Below are positions 1 through 10,984 of a stretch of 60,000 nt of DNA, piece by piece. Below the pieces are notes generated by a model that saw only the letters and a program-made list of their open reading frames with translations, searched no databases and had not been told where the DNA came from. The stretch spans positions 10,338,288 through 10,398,287 of the forward strand of contig NC_092676.1 in the NCBI RefSeq assembly GCF_964355755.1. The letters run 5' to 3'. The first letter of the stretch is position 1, and the number at the start of each line of letters is the position of its first letter. Both the position numbers and the translations under genes were made by a program. The DNA is from Antedon mediterranea (lineage: Eukaryota > Echinodermata > Crinoidea > Comatulida > Antedonidae).

Positions 1-66
1 TCTGATGTGCCCTTTTTATCGGCGGACCCCCCCCCCCCCCCCCCCTCTCAAAAATGTCTGGATCCG

Positions 67-650
67 CCCCAGCTTGCAAGACAACTTACTGGTATAGGCA
101 TTATTTTTATAGTTTCAATAGTATTTGATGGTACACATACAACTGGTCCGTGTATTCCATGTTGGCCACCTTTGGGTAAATTCATTAATTTCATAAATGA
201 AATATTTAATCCAATCAAATGCTGCTCTAAATTATTTAATTCAGGAGGAATTTCATGTAGTTCTAAATTATTTGAATTGGCTTCTTAGGAACTGTTCCAC
301 ATTTCTTGTGGCATGTGAAACAAATCCATAAATGGCATCTTGGTGATTTGTTTAATTGACATGGTTTAATACATTTACAGATTCAATGCCCGACAACTCC
401 CAGTCCACTCAGCTGTAAAATGAGTACCTGGTTGAAAATACTAGGGAGAAAAAAGGCGGCGTGGAAAGGAACTGGCCACCCTACCACATAATGCCGAGTC
501 TTAGTACAATGAGCTCCTAACAGCTCATTCCCCTACGTCATGTATACATGTTTTATTTTTGTATTTTGCTTTGGTGCTTGTCTTTGAAATAACATTTAAA
601 GCATACACAACAAACATATTCAGGACCACGAGATATTAATTCTCTGACGT
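67..650 (-). pseudogene. Cys-rich and DUF6570-like segments of Helitron A
   Basis: At 555-650 the minus strand reads GPEYVCCVCFKCYF, and at 290-385 it reads KPCQLNKSPRCHLWICFTC with more Cys, matching the C-x2-C clusters of Helitron proteins. At 67-285 it reads LHEIPPELNNLEQHLI followed by FMKLMNLPKGGQHGIHG, a strong match to the DUF6570 pattern remembered from Helitrons (IPPEL..L...LI..., LP.GGQ..I.G). The frames differ between blocks. Plus-strand reading of the same bases is only a shadow. Confidence 0.65.
388..540. repeat. Short repeat inserted in Helitron A
   Basis: About 150 bp with higher GC separates two Cys-rich blocks that should be close together in the Helitron protein. It contains CACTCAGCTGTAAAATGAG and a GGCGGCGTGGAAAGGAACTGG-like core, resembling short interspersed repeats seen in marine invertebrates. 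I cannot define its ends or class. Confidence 0.3.
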
Positions 651-980
651 TTTCCAAAACAAACTCAAATTACGTTTTTTTGCTTTCCTTATTTTACGAT
701 TTTTCTTCACAATATTTTTCCGGAACACTGAATCACTATGATATATGTTTGTGAATCTTTGATTACAATTTTGTTTGAATTTTAAATCTCTCTGGTATTC
801 TCTAAACCTTTGCTTACCACTCTGCTTCAAGTCTTGTCTGAATGTTGAATTATTACGATACTTTTGTGCTAGTTTGTTACGCAGGTTTTGTATGAAAGTT
901 GAATTATTTCGATACTTTGCTGCTAGTTTTTGACTCAGATTTTGTCTGAATTGTAAATTAGTCCGATACTTTTTTGCCAT
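636..980 (-). pseudogene. Basic 18-residue repeat region of Helitron A
   Basis: A 114-codon open stretch with repeats of the type KYRNNSTFRQNLSQKLA, then a more diverged Lys/Arg-rich tail (QRFREYQRDLKFKQN). It is the same module that is hugely expanded in Helitron B at 10985-12065. At 1660-1990 the same strand shows still more degenerate versions (NPNYNFKIRSKARDNY). Similar Lys/Arg/Tyr-rich repeats precede the Helitron-like N domain in many animal Helitrons and are thought to bind nucleic acid. The start is arbitrary because this is an internal protein segment. Confidence 0.65.
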
Positions 981-2234
981 TTTTGTTTATTCTTTTGTTT
1001 AAAGCTCAGGTACAGGCATAAATTTTAAATATAATATTTTGTTAATTGTACATAAATCAAATATTTGTAACAGAAATCGAGACGAAAAAACATGAATTTC
1101 CCTTAATATGGTCAAATACAAAATTTGGCAAAATTCTTCCATAAAAACCAGGAAGACTTTTTTTCAGTAGTTAGGTAGTTAACCTAATGTAATAAGATGT
1201 CTGGGGACTCCCTAGACAGTGGAAAAAGATGGTGGATTTACGGTGGATAATTTTTGCTATAGCATGAAAATAAAAATCTGAAGTTGAATAAAAATATCAG
1301 AAATGTAATATTCAAGTTATATTACCTATATTTAGTCATCTGATAACATTTTTTACCACACCATTTATTTTTCATAGCTTTTTAAAATGCCTCTCTATTT
1401 ACAAAATTTGTGTACAAAAGAATAGAGATTTTACTGTGTAAGTTGAACTATTCCCCCACTGATATGAAAGTGCTTATTTTCAACAAGCTCGTGTAACACA
1501 AATAAAATCCCAAAAAAATTATGAAACATAGGGGAAACTATAGATCGATGATTATTGGAATGTATGATCAATAGAAATTTTTTGCCCGCACCTGGCCTTT
1601 AAAGTTTTCTCTACATATTAAATCATTTGATATCTGTTTTTCCTCTTTTCTCTTAATTTTTGATGACATTTTTTTTTATAGTTTTCAACATGTTTGGCTT
1701 TTTTCGTTGTTCGGTAATCCAAATTCATTTTGTAATTGTCTCTTGCCTTACTTCGTATTTTGAAATTATAATTGGGATTACATCTATACGCTTTCTTTTG
1801 TCTTTCTCTATTTTCCTTTCTTTTGTAACATTTATATTCGTCATTGACATCTTATTTTGTGATTATCCTCTTTATATACAGAATCATTTTGATATCTGTA
1901 CTGTATCCACTTTATTATGTTTCTGTTTCTTTTCAAAATTCTGTGTAGTTTCAATTGAACGTTTCATCCTCATTCGAATTTTGTTATTTTGACTTTTATC
2001 TCTTCCGAATCCTTTTTTAGTCTTTCTGAAAACCTTAACTTTCTCATTGTAACAAAATCGTCCACTATCTTCACTCCGTTTATATTTGGATCCTATAGCA
2101 TCTTCGAATACATCATGTTCTTTTCTTTATCGTGTATTTTCAATTATTGAAATACTAGTTTTTATAATACTGTGGTCTAAATTTGTTTCTATTCACATCA
2201 TCACTATCCTCAATTCTTATAGTTTCCTGAACAT

Positions 2235-2700
2235 AATTTAAATTATCGACAGATTTCACCACATTGAAATGTACATTTCTGGTATACAGTATATATATAT
2301 ACCGTTATCAGTTGTAACATCATTTATTATTCCGGGCTTTTTTGCAGAAAACAATTGCCACGTCAAAAGTTGATCATTGAAAGAATAAATATCTGTGTCA
2401 AGCATTCCACTTATTTCAGTATTAGAGGCCCACGTTCCATTATCCATTACTCTCTTTTTAATCACATATTCCTTAACTGTTCTATATTCATCACTTAATG
2501 TATTACTAAACATGTCATCAGATTCCAATAAATGTTTACCAATTGCTTTTCTTAAAATTAAATGATTATTTTCATTCCTGGAAATAATACGAAATTGCAC
2601 GATAAAAACAATTACCATCACCTGTAATATTCTTTATTTGAAGAGGATGTCCAATACAATTCCTACCAATATGTTTATAATTAATGCCTAGTTTATTACA
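2235..2700 (-). pseudogene. OTU cysteine-protease domain of Helitron A
   Basis: The minus-strand translation shows GDGNCFYRAISYYF (near 2585-2630), the catalytic Asp/Cys block of OTU proteases, then NGTWASNTEI and LDTDIYSF, the usual mid-domain signature, and finally a VHFNVV block near 2255-2275 carrying the likely catalytic His. A frameshift lies just after the Cys block (about 2585-2600) and another before the His block. OTU domains cut ubiquitin-like chains; in animal Helitrons their role is not settled. A related His-end block recurs at 12190-12330 in Helitron B. Confidence 0.75.
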
Positions 2701-2739
2701 TTATGTTTTTCTTTTCTGCTTCTAAAGATTGGAACAAAT

Positions 2740-2988
2740 TTAATCAACATTGACACTTTCTGAGTTGTTTTGTTCACAATTATCATCTAACGTAACAGAA
2801 GAAGAGAAACATAAAAATATAGCTGATTTATTTTGAACATTTACACCAGTCAGTTCAAAATCTGTTTCATGTAAATTACAGTTCATTGACCTTCCTAATC
2901 TTATACAATAATCGTACACACCTTCCCAACATGTACTGTAAAGTAAAATGCTCTTTCCGTGTTCACTAACACAACCTACAACTCGCAC
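2740..2988 (-). CDS. Possible terminal exon, unknown
   Basis: An 82-codon open stretch ending in TAA, with protein-like composition (GCVSEHGKSILLYSTCWEGV, then an acidic SESVNVD end). It lies just upstream of the Helitron OTU block on the same strand. It could be the last exon of an unseen gene, or an extra Helitron N-terminal segment. No family is recognised and no firm acceptor is chosen. Confidence 0.25.
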   Translation of the reverse strand: MRVVGCVSEHGKSILLYSTCWEGVYDYCIRLGRSMNCNLHETDFELTGVNVQNKSAIFLCFSSSVTLDDNCEQNNSESVNVD

Positions 2989-3213
2989 GCCTTATGTCAT
3001 TAATCAATACCAAGTGACAGCAAACACGCGACCTACACTTCACCTCAGCAACGAACATGTTAACACGACGATCTGATACTTAACCCATTTTAATAACTCA
3101 AATCACATCCTAGAATTAAATAAATTGGAAAATATAACAATTTCGAATGCATTGCATCACCCGATCCGGTTTCTAGAAAATCAGTAACCACTTTCTTGTT
3201 TACTATTATTCTT

Positions 3214-3535
3214 TTACTATAGTTATTATACTACTACTATTACTACTTTAAAAGAAATATTATTTTGTTAAAGGTTACTGAAATATAGCAATCTATTGTA
3301 TATAACATGTTATTGTCCAACACTATTCAAAATAAAAAAAAATAAATAAAACCACTAAATAGAATGTCAAAATACTATGAACTAAAACAAAACATAACCT
3401 TGTCCACACATTCTTGTTTATCAATGTTAATTGTTACTATAGTTATTATACTACTACTATTACTACTTTAAAAGAAATATTATTTTGTTAACGGTTACTG
3501 AAATATAGCAATCTATTGTATATAACATGTTATTG
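3214..3535. repeat. 102-bp direct repeat, two copies
   Basis: 3214-3315 and 3434-3535 are nearly identical (starting TTACTATAGTTATTATACTA, ending ACATGTTATTG), with one clear difference. About 118 bp of unrelated sequence separates them. The right copy abuts the MITE at 3545. Confidence 0.75.
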
Positions 3536-3544
3536 CCATTATTA

Positions 3545-3659
3545 GGGCCATTTACACTAGGACGATAACGATGGACGATAAATATAATTTTACATTTTAC
3601 ATTTTTATGCACATTTGTCTATTTATCGTCGATCCTTATCGTCCTAGTGTAAATGGGCC
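3545..3659. mobile_element. 115-bp MITE, PIF/Harbinger-like
   Basis: The ends are inverted: GGGCCATTTACACTAGGACG on the left and its complement, with one extra G, on the right. Most of the element can fold into one hairpin. TTA flanks both sides (3542-3544 and 3660-3662), fitting the 3-bp TWA target duplication of PIF/Harbinger elements. There is no coding capacity. It sits directly downstream of the stop codon of gene A. Confidence 0.65.
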
Positions 3660-3674
3660 TTAAACCATGCCTTC

Positions 3675-6600
3675 TTAATCTATCAACACTAATGATTTTA
3701 CATCCAGGTCTACTTTCCTTATCATACAAGTGAATGGCAACATTTCACACATGTCATTAATCTCTCCAAGTACTTCCTTCTGACATGTCAGGGCAATATT
3801 CTTATCCGTCAATAGAACATATCCTGACCCGCACAAACAAAAATACATAGTCAAGATAAATTCAAAATATTAATTTCAGTTGAAGATATAAAGTAAAGTA
3901 AAAACCAGAAGATATCCACTTTCTTTTATTGACAGACTTTACATTTGACTTAAAAAAATATAAATAAACGATAATAATAATTATGTGTCGTATAAGAATG
4001 AAGCACTGAATATTAATATTGTCACCAAAAAATAAAAATAAAATCAACAATACATTACTGCATTTAGGAAAAATTATAAGACGAACAGACATTGTTTTAA
4101 TATATTATTATTTAGTTTTTCCATAATTCACAACATGGCACAGAAATCATATAAATAAAAGAAATACATGAATTTAAAACATAAGATGCAACTTGAACTT
4201 TGTGAATGTCACAAAATTTTAATATATATTCAATTCTTTAAAAAACGATCATAGTGGCTTATGTCAGATAACAAAGTAATAATTTGTATAATTTGTTGCA
4301 ATAGTAAATCTATTAGTTAGTTTAATTTGTTGGTTTTATTGACATAAGACAGACTATCAGAGACCCATGCCAAGCAAAAAACATTTTTATGGCGTGCACA
4401 TGCAGTAATATAATAACGTCAAAATATACGTACTCGTTTTCATCAACACCAACAATTGTAACCTGAACCTCTTGAGCCGGCTCTACAATAACGTCGTCTT
4501 CAGAAATCTAAAAAATCACACACTTCCTAGTTATTTCAATAATTAACAAACTAGTAAACAGACTTTCACATTGAACGATATTGTAACCACTGTTTAAATA
4601 ACACATTTCCTGACAAAACATTCATTACAATGGAAACCATGATTACAGTAATAATAACATATCTTGAAAATCCAAGTACAGTATATATTTCAAATTTATT
4701 AACATTCACCTTAACATCAAGGTATGGTTAACAACAGCATTTACAACTAGAAAGCCACTCCGAGAGTGCATACCTCCGCCTACTGTAAAATTCTCCTACA
4801 TAAGATTTCTCCGGTAAAAAAAAATATATATATATATTTGTGTGTGTCTTAATGCTGTTTGTGATTTAGGCTAATTTCACTACAAGCATGTGTATGCGAG
4901 TTTGGTGTAATGGTTATGTAACAAGCCTTTCAATTAACAATAGCTTCAGTTGACTAACAATAGAACAGCAACGCGAAAATCAAACGAGTGAATTTGAAAA
5001 GAAAATAGGTTTTTTAAACTACTGGCATCAAAAAACGTGCACATTAAATCAAATTATGTTTTAAAATTACAAATCACGAATTATAACTCTTGCCTCTTGT
5101 ACAAAAATGAAGTTTTTTGGACAAGTAGTTCTCGAGAAAATGCAATTTCAGTATACTTGTTACTTTAAGACTGCTCGCCGGCTTTTGAAAAATTCTGTCC
5201 TATCTTTTAACACTAGCAGGTCTGAAAAGTATACTAAAAAGTGGTCCAGAATTGGGACAATGGTCCCAAAATTTAATGGAATGGTCCTTGACCACATATC
5301 TGTCTGTATATTCATTTTGGTAAAGATCTTGTAATTACTTTTTGAGTAATCCTGCTAACAAACAAACAAACAAACACACGCTACCGATTACATATACCTC
5401 CTTGGCGGAGGTAAAAAATAAACAAAGATATAAAAGAAAAAGCAATAATAAAAGCATTCAATGAGCATTTATGTTGCATAAAGGTCGCTCAGTATCAGGT
5501 GGAGGCCTGAATAGTCGAGCGCCTTTCAAATGCCGAACATACATACTTCATAACTGGCTTGATGATATCGGGATCATTTGCACCCATAATAAATATAAAC
5601 TTATCATTTTGTGACATATTTTTGAAGTTTATATTAAAATCTAGAATATACACCTTGTCAACAATACATTTATTTAATATCGATAAATAATTTTTTAAAT
5701 AACACCTTACCTCTACTGTTGTTAAATCTGTAGATTGTAAACATTTTACATTGTTGTAGTTATCTACCTCCACATTATTTAGTGTGATCTTCCATCCAAC
5801 ATTTTGTTCCCCAACCTTGGAGGCGAACTCATTCCACAATTTACATTTAATATTAGTGTTCCCATCCAATCTTCGCCACGTTTGGTTCTCATCTACCCTC
5901 ATAGAATACACCTGCAATATTTAAAACAACATTTCTTTTACTATATCTATTAAGTAAACGAACATTCAACACACGATATTTCTTAATCAACCACCTTGAA
6001 AAATATATAATATATATATAAAAATATATATCCACATTTTAATTATTACAGTACAGCACTATTAGTTGTAACATTTCTCATAGGCCTACACGTTTATTAA
6101 CAACCCTTCAATTAACAAATTCAATACTACATAATATACCAAACCGTCTCGGTACCTCCCTCCTCAACATTCAACTGATCGAAAACCAATACTAATAACG
6201 GTATCACAATAGATACAATGAAAATTAACATACACATAACATACAGTCTAAATGTACGTCAGTAAACAAACACTATAATGCACATTTACAATTTGTTATA
6301 TGATTGCTCAATTTTACTTCTCAATAAACACTTTTATCATTATTGAACAATTACCTGTTCCACCATGCCCGATACCGTTATCTTCCTCTTCGTGGGAGAA
6401 GCTAGTGCCGCTTCAACAGTTTCCTCTTCTGGATGAAGAAATTCTTGTATTTTTTATCACAAACCACAAACGAAGATGTCTTAAACACCTATGTCAAACC
6501 AAAAGTTCAATTATTTGAAACCATAAATTGATATACCGTACTATCATTAATGGTGTATATCCACCCATTAATTAACAAACGATTTTTACAAATGCTAAAA

Positions 6601-8571
6601 ATATATAAGATAACCAATGCCCTAACTCTAAACTCAACAAACTGAAACCACAACCCTCCACGACGTCCAAACAAATACAGATTTTTATTTGTTACTGTTA
6701 TTTATCACTACAATTGAAATGCTGAAAACTACCGGGGGACCCAACATAACAACTACATTTCCGCCTATTATTATACGTCATTTTAGTGATTCACGATCTC
6801 GAAATAGATAACCACCAGTACATAACAAATCCAAGTCCAAACGCAACATGATTTTGCATTTATAAAATATGAGCAAAACATTGATGTCCTATCTGATGAC
6901 CTATCTGATGACCTGATGCATTTTTGTTAACGCTAAATTGTACTTATTATGCATCACACCTACAAATACGATGTGTATATAGAAGTTCATACAATGCAAT
7001 ATAGATAACTGAACCAACACACAATACAATTGGCTAAGCAAAATAAAATATGAAAATGAAATTTCCAAATATCTAACCAAAGTCATGTAACATTTAAAAT
7101 AAAAATTAGTTACGTACAAGCGAAGTACGTGTTGTTTAACTTTATCGACAACCATATAAAAACAATAATTAAGCAAATGGCACTTTCTTAGCATTGTATA
7201 ATTTGTTATACATACATATTATAGTGGTTTTTAACATTTTCACAGTAATTGTTCCATTTTAAATCTTTTAAATTAAAATTACAAACAGAAACGACACACA
7301 AAAACGGCAATTAAATACATCGTTCCATGACAATGAAATACTAAAAGTCAATTATGATTATTCAGTTAGCCTAATGTACTAATAAAATAACAAAAACGTA
7401 ATATTCAAAACAGATTATTTTTATGAAAACAGTCATTATATTACTTCAACTACAACCATACCATAAAGACTTTCATAAATAACCAAATAAAATTAAATTC
7501 GCTTACCTTCGTTGTATCGTACAAATTGATGTAATTTTTACATGGTTTTTTTTTAACGAATTTACCACTCAATTTCTCGGGCATCGACGTGTAGTAAATA
7601 GCATGAGTTTTTTCCATGCAATAGCAAGTCACCCGGACATCATGTACTACAGGCTTTGTCATTACATACACGGTTAACAACATCTGTAAAATTAACAAAA
7701 ACATACAACCAATATTCGTCAATCATCTGTAATATATAATACAATATAAGCCTAACTAATATCACAATGAAATTTCTTTCAAAACATAATACAGATTCAT
7801 TATTGTACGAAAAGGGAGACCCCATTATACGAAAAGGGAGACCCCACTGTACGAAAAGATACAGGGGCTCTAGTATAGCCCCCTCGTCGGGGAGCCTAGC
7901 TTAATTTGTTAATTGTTCGTATGTTCACCAATTTTTTAATTTACAAGAAACCATTTGTACCGTGGGGCACCTAAAATAAATATTGCCACTTTCACTTATT
8001 ATAGCTAAGTTATTAAATTTACAATGTCCTGTATGTCATGAACTTCTCACTACTCGAAAGTCCAGATGGTACGCACGCATACATATAAACTAATTTCCCC
8101 GACTGAAAAGGGTCTACGCTTGCGGATGCACACTGAACATTTTCTTAGCTCCATCCCCACCTGCGATAAACAATATAGGCCTACCTCTTCGCCTGTGGGT
8201 ATGTGGCGTATGTAGCCCCGCATCGGGAAGATCCTGACGCCACTGCCTATAACATGTTATACGTTAGCATATAAATCGTAAGGACATATGAATCTGTGCG
8301 TATCTTTTAAGACAGGCTTCACATACGTCCGCGTAGTGCGGATAACTAACTAGTCAAAATGACGAGTTTGTTTGTTTTTTAATGAAATTTAAAAAAAGTA
8401 ATCTATTAAATACAAATATTCATCAATAATTACCTCAAATACATTCCCTTTCACCGATATCCTTCGTTTAGGGGGGCTTCCCTTCGCTTCCATCACAGTA
8501 ACCACCTCTGGCTTAAAAAATGTATCAATGATCTCTTGATTGATTGAAAAGTCGCCAACTCTGCACAACAC
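3675..8571 (-). CDS. Gene A: six-exon gene with an OB-fold-like exon, function unknown
   Basis: Exons (minus order): 8571-8434 (46 aa, phase 0 out), 7683-7507 (59 aa), about 6442-6355, 5911-5711 (67 aa), 4507-4434, 3828-3675 with stop TAA. Most are bounded by good AG and GTAAG-type sites, and phases agree where testable. Exons 1 and 3 are paralogous (SPPKRRISVKGNV versus SPTKRKITVSGMV). Exon 4 (CKLWNEFASKVGEQNVGWKI, then NNVEVDNYNNVKCLQST) has the strand pattern and LW...G...N..V..Y...L.ST residues of RPA70-type single-strand DNA-binding OB folds. The last exon is homologous to 9167-9332. Its acceptor here reads GG instead of AG, so gene A may be damaged. The true 5' end is not visible. The OB-fold call is inference from pattern. 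Confidence 0.45.
4771..5413. mobile_element. Small TIR element, 643 bp
   Basis: A perfect 10-bp inverted end, TACCTCCGCC at 4771-4780 and GGCGGAGGTA at 5404-5413. The right subterminal part has (CAAA)n and TTTTTGAGTAATCCTGCTAAC. The same subterminal word and GGCGGAGGTAA end recur at about 47300-47393, so this is a dispersed family. It lies within intron 4 of gene A. No transposase is seen. Confidence 0.5.
5711..5911 (-). CDS. Gene A exon 4, RPA-like OB-fold
   Basis: Acceptor ...ATTGCAG before GTGTATTC and donor GTAGAG followed by GTAAGG, 201 bp, phase 0 at both ends. This is the most protein-like exon of gene A: Trp, LW, a Gly-Trp turn and an LQSTDLTTVE end, as in the second half of an RPA1 OB fold. 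Reading on past the donor reaches a stop after lower-quality sequence, which supports the splice site. Confidence 0.5.
7802..7860. repeat. Three tandem ~22-bp units
   Basis: The unit TGTACGAAAAGGGAGACCCC occurs about three times, the last copy degraded. Confidence 0.6.
8090..8375 (-). mobile_element. Relic of the hairpin-ended element family
   Basis: On the minus strand, CAAACTCGTCATTTTGACTAG then TTATCCGC matches the left end of the repeats at 29418 and 30940 (AACTCGTCACTTTGACGAGTT, then GGTTATCCGCC). Only the end is recognisable, and the interior is diverged. Confidence 0.45.
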
Positions 8572-9166
8572 CTATAACCAAAAAAAAATAACAAGACATG
8601 ACTTGTGATTATAAAACAAAATAAATCAACAAGCATTAAAAAATGTTTAATAATGTTAAAAATTTATAATCAACCAAGGTTGAGGTAAGGTTTTTTTTTA
8701 GGTTTTTTTCTAAAATGATTTTCATTGTCATTATCATAACGAATGTTTAGTCAGGAAAAAATGTTATTTAAATGGTGGTCACAATTTGTTCAATGCAAAT
8801 GAATACCTGTTTACCTATTTCTATTTATATATTGAAATAACCAGTACAATACAATACCTCCTACCCTACTATGCCCTACCATCCCGACAAATGTTACTTC
8901 AATATTAACCAACAGAAAGAGTAATTCTTTTGATTGCCATAGCATAAACAAAAAGTTTAAAAATCAAGTAACTTCTTTTATACCAAATAATTATAACAAG
9001 GTTCTCAGTCCACAACGAAATGTGAACGAACAACTGTATCCACACAACCTTGTCAACAATTCTTGTTTTCCAAGATCAAAAATCACTTCTTTTATCAACG
9101 CTAATTCTAACAATAAAGCTACCACTATTGACAATAAATATACTTTAATAACAATTGTTCATCGCA

Positions 9167-9332
9167 TTATCCTTCTTTGTCAATAATGTCCAATGACATT
9201 ATTTGTTTTTCCACTTTTGTGACCAGACACGTTAATGGGAATACATCTAAAATGTTGCCTGCCACTTCTTTTAATATGTCCTTCTTGCAAAAGTACTCAG
9301 TACCGTCATCAGTGAGAACAACATATCCTGAC
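9167..9332 (-). CDS. Gene B terminal exon, paralogue of the gene A last exon
   Basis: A 166-bp exon with a proper acceptor (TCTTGTGCAG before GTCAGG) and stop TAA at 9167-9169. It encodes SGYVVLTDDGTEYFCKKDIL then FPLTCLVTKVEK, aligned along its length with gene A's SGYVLLTDKN...CQKEVLGEI...LPFTCMIRKV. Intron phase and exon length also match. Upstream exons are not identified, and Helitron B begins about 260 bp upstream. The function is unknown. Confidence 0.5.
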
Positions 9333-9799
9333 CTGCACAAGAAATATGTAACAATTACAAAACAATCTGATTATTTTCAGAAAATACAAAAGGAAAAAAA
9401 AAAACACAACCAGCTTCAACATTATTGTCCCCCTGAAAATGAATCGATTTCATTTTCTTCTTTTATAATTTGTGTATGAAACTGTACAAATTCGTTACCA
9501 CGTCCATGTCCACTAAATAAAAAAAGAGGGGAATTGTATAATAAATATTATGAAAGTATATTTAAAGAAATCAATACTAGAAGAAATGTGTTAATATACT
9601 CATAAAATATTTTTCAGATGCTGTATTCATTGGAAATCGAGGGTACCTTATTATAGCATTGTCAGTCAGTGTTTTTTTTAATGAATCCTAATTGTTTTTT
9701 TAATTGAACACGTTTTTTTCTTTGCACGTTTCCTTTCATTTCTGATGTACTTAACATTCTATAATTAGAACAAAATGTTGCAAGACACATTGTGTTAAA

Positions 9800-10129
9800 T
9801 TAAAAACTGTCTGATCGAGCTTTATATTTGTCGAGCTTATTTGGCAACCATGCACTTTTATGATCATCCAATTTGTTTTTAATTACACTTAGTGGTAAAC
9901 TCATTCTAACAGGATTAGGTCCTACTGGGATAAATTCAACTTTCCTTGAACATTGTTTCAATTTCAGGCCACAAACACGATAAACACTTTCTTGCGCAGA
10001 TATTTCTCTATTGTTCATACACAATTGACCAAGTTTACTTAAGCTTTGTCTGGCATTTTCATTTCCTTCTTTCACTTCTGTTGCTGTATGAGATAAAAAT
10101 AATCCCATTTCCCGTTCAGATTTTAACAT
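9800..10129 (-). pseudogene. Helitron post-N-domain segment (copy B)
   Basis: A 109-codon open stretch with KLGQLCMNNREISAQESVYR and FIPVGPNPVRMSLPLSV, which in intact Helitrons lies between the N domain and the helicase. It ends at a TAA, but clearly homologous coding resumes at once (NTMCLATFCSNYRMLSTSE) and goes on to about 9595, so the stop is a lesion. Confidence 0.7.
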
Positions 10130-10359
10130 TATATCCTATAACATACGTAACACATGCATACACTTGTAATATACTGAATATCCATATTTAGCATTCCATG
10201 CTCTAAGTAAGGAAGGATTATATTGGTTTACCCACACATCTTGGGGGTTTCTCTTTATAACAATATTTTCTTCAGTAGCTATACAATTATTGGCATCCTC
10301 ATATGCACTCTGAGTAATCTAAACTTCGAAAAAAGTTCCTTGGCTCTTTGATACGTTTC

Positions 10360-10975
10360 TTCATTTGCCAAAGCGTTTTTTACTGAGGTTAATAATTCTC
10401 TGGGCTTGTTTATTAGCATCAATGTCATCATTATTTATTTCCACAATTGTAGGTCTCAACAAATGTTTTTCCAGAAGGCTGCCCCGGAAAGTTAAATCTG
10501 CAATTTGTTCCCTTCTTCTTATACGATTTTGAATGTCTTTTTCTGTGGATTTGTACCCTGGTAACAATTTCATTCATTTCAGGATCTACAATTTGACATA
10601 GCACAGTAAAAGAAATATACTTTTTCATCTTCATCAAAAACAGGAGCATTTTCAACCCATGCCAACATATGAACATGTGGACTCCCTCAATTTCAATTCT
10701 GTAAAACTAATCTGTGACGTTACAAAATAACAATTTTCAAAAAATTATGAAAGCGTTTGTCAGCCATTCTAGCAACAGTCACTGGATTTGATTTTAGCAA
10801 ATTACATTTGTCTGCCCATTCTAAATCATTTCTTTTATCTCCTGTTTGCCTTAACAATGTTGTAATTATTTCTTTCCAACATAAATCAGCACTTGAAAAT
10901 GAAAGAAAGAATGTTGGCTTACCAGTTTAACCATTGCTAATACATCTTTCTGTGTTGTTTGCCAGTAAGGGAATG
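10360..10975 (-). pseudogene. Helitron-like N domain (copy B)
   Basis: The reading is FFLSFSSADLCWKEIITTLL, then RNDLEWADKCNLLKSNPVTV, then [20 protein letters not shown] and [17 protein letters not shown]. This is the standard Helitron_like_N (PF14214-type) signature found just before the rolling-circle Rep motifs. The PHVHML block corresponds to the usual PH.H.L motif. At least two frameshifts occur, near 10680 and 10580. It continues into a basic RRREQIADL segment at 10361-10573. Confidence 0.75.
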
Positions 10976-10984
10976 TTGAATCAT

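Larger units (their letters stand above)
1..2700 (-). mobile_element. Helitron copy A, degraded coding part, runs off left edge
   Basis: Reading the minus strand from about 2700 downward, the order is an OTU-type cysteine protease domain, a basic region with degenerate repeats, regular 18-residue repeats, a Cys-rich segment and a DUF6570-like segment. This is the known N-terminal order of animal Helitron Rep-helicase proteins, which drive rolling-circle transposition. The Rep and helicase parts would lie left of base 1. Several frameshifts and stops separate the blocks, so this copy is dead. The region at 1000-1640 between repeat blocks holds no block I can read. A foreign repeat at about 388-540 interrupts the Cys-rich part. 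Confidence 0.75.

Noticed and set aside
7-288. Plus-strand 93-codon open frame with a Pro run
   Set aside because: Antisense of the Helitron DUF6570-like segment; the Pro run comes from poly-C.
1660-1992. Hydrophobic plus-strand frame resembling a membrane protein
   Set aside because: Antisense of the Lys/Arg/Tyr-rich Helitron region; antisense of AAA/AAG/GAA codons gives Phe/Leu/Ser.
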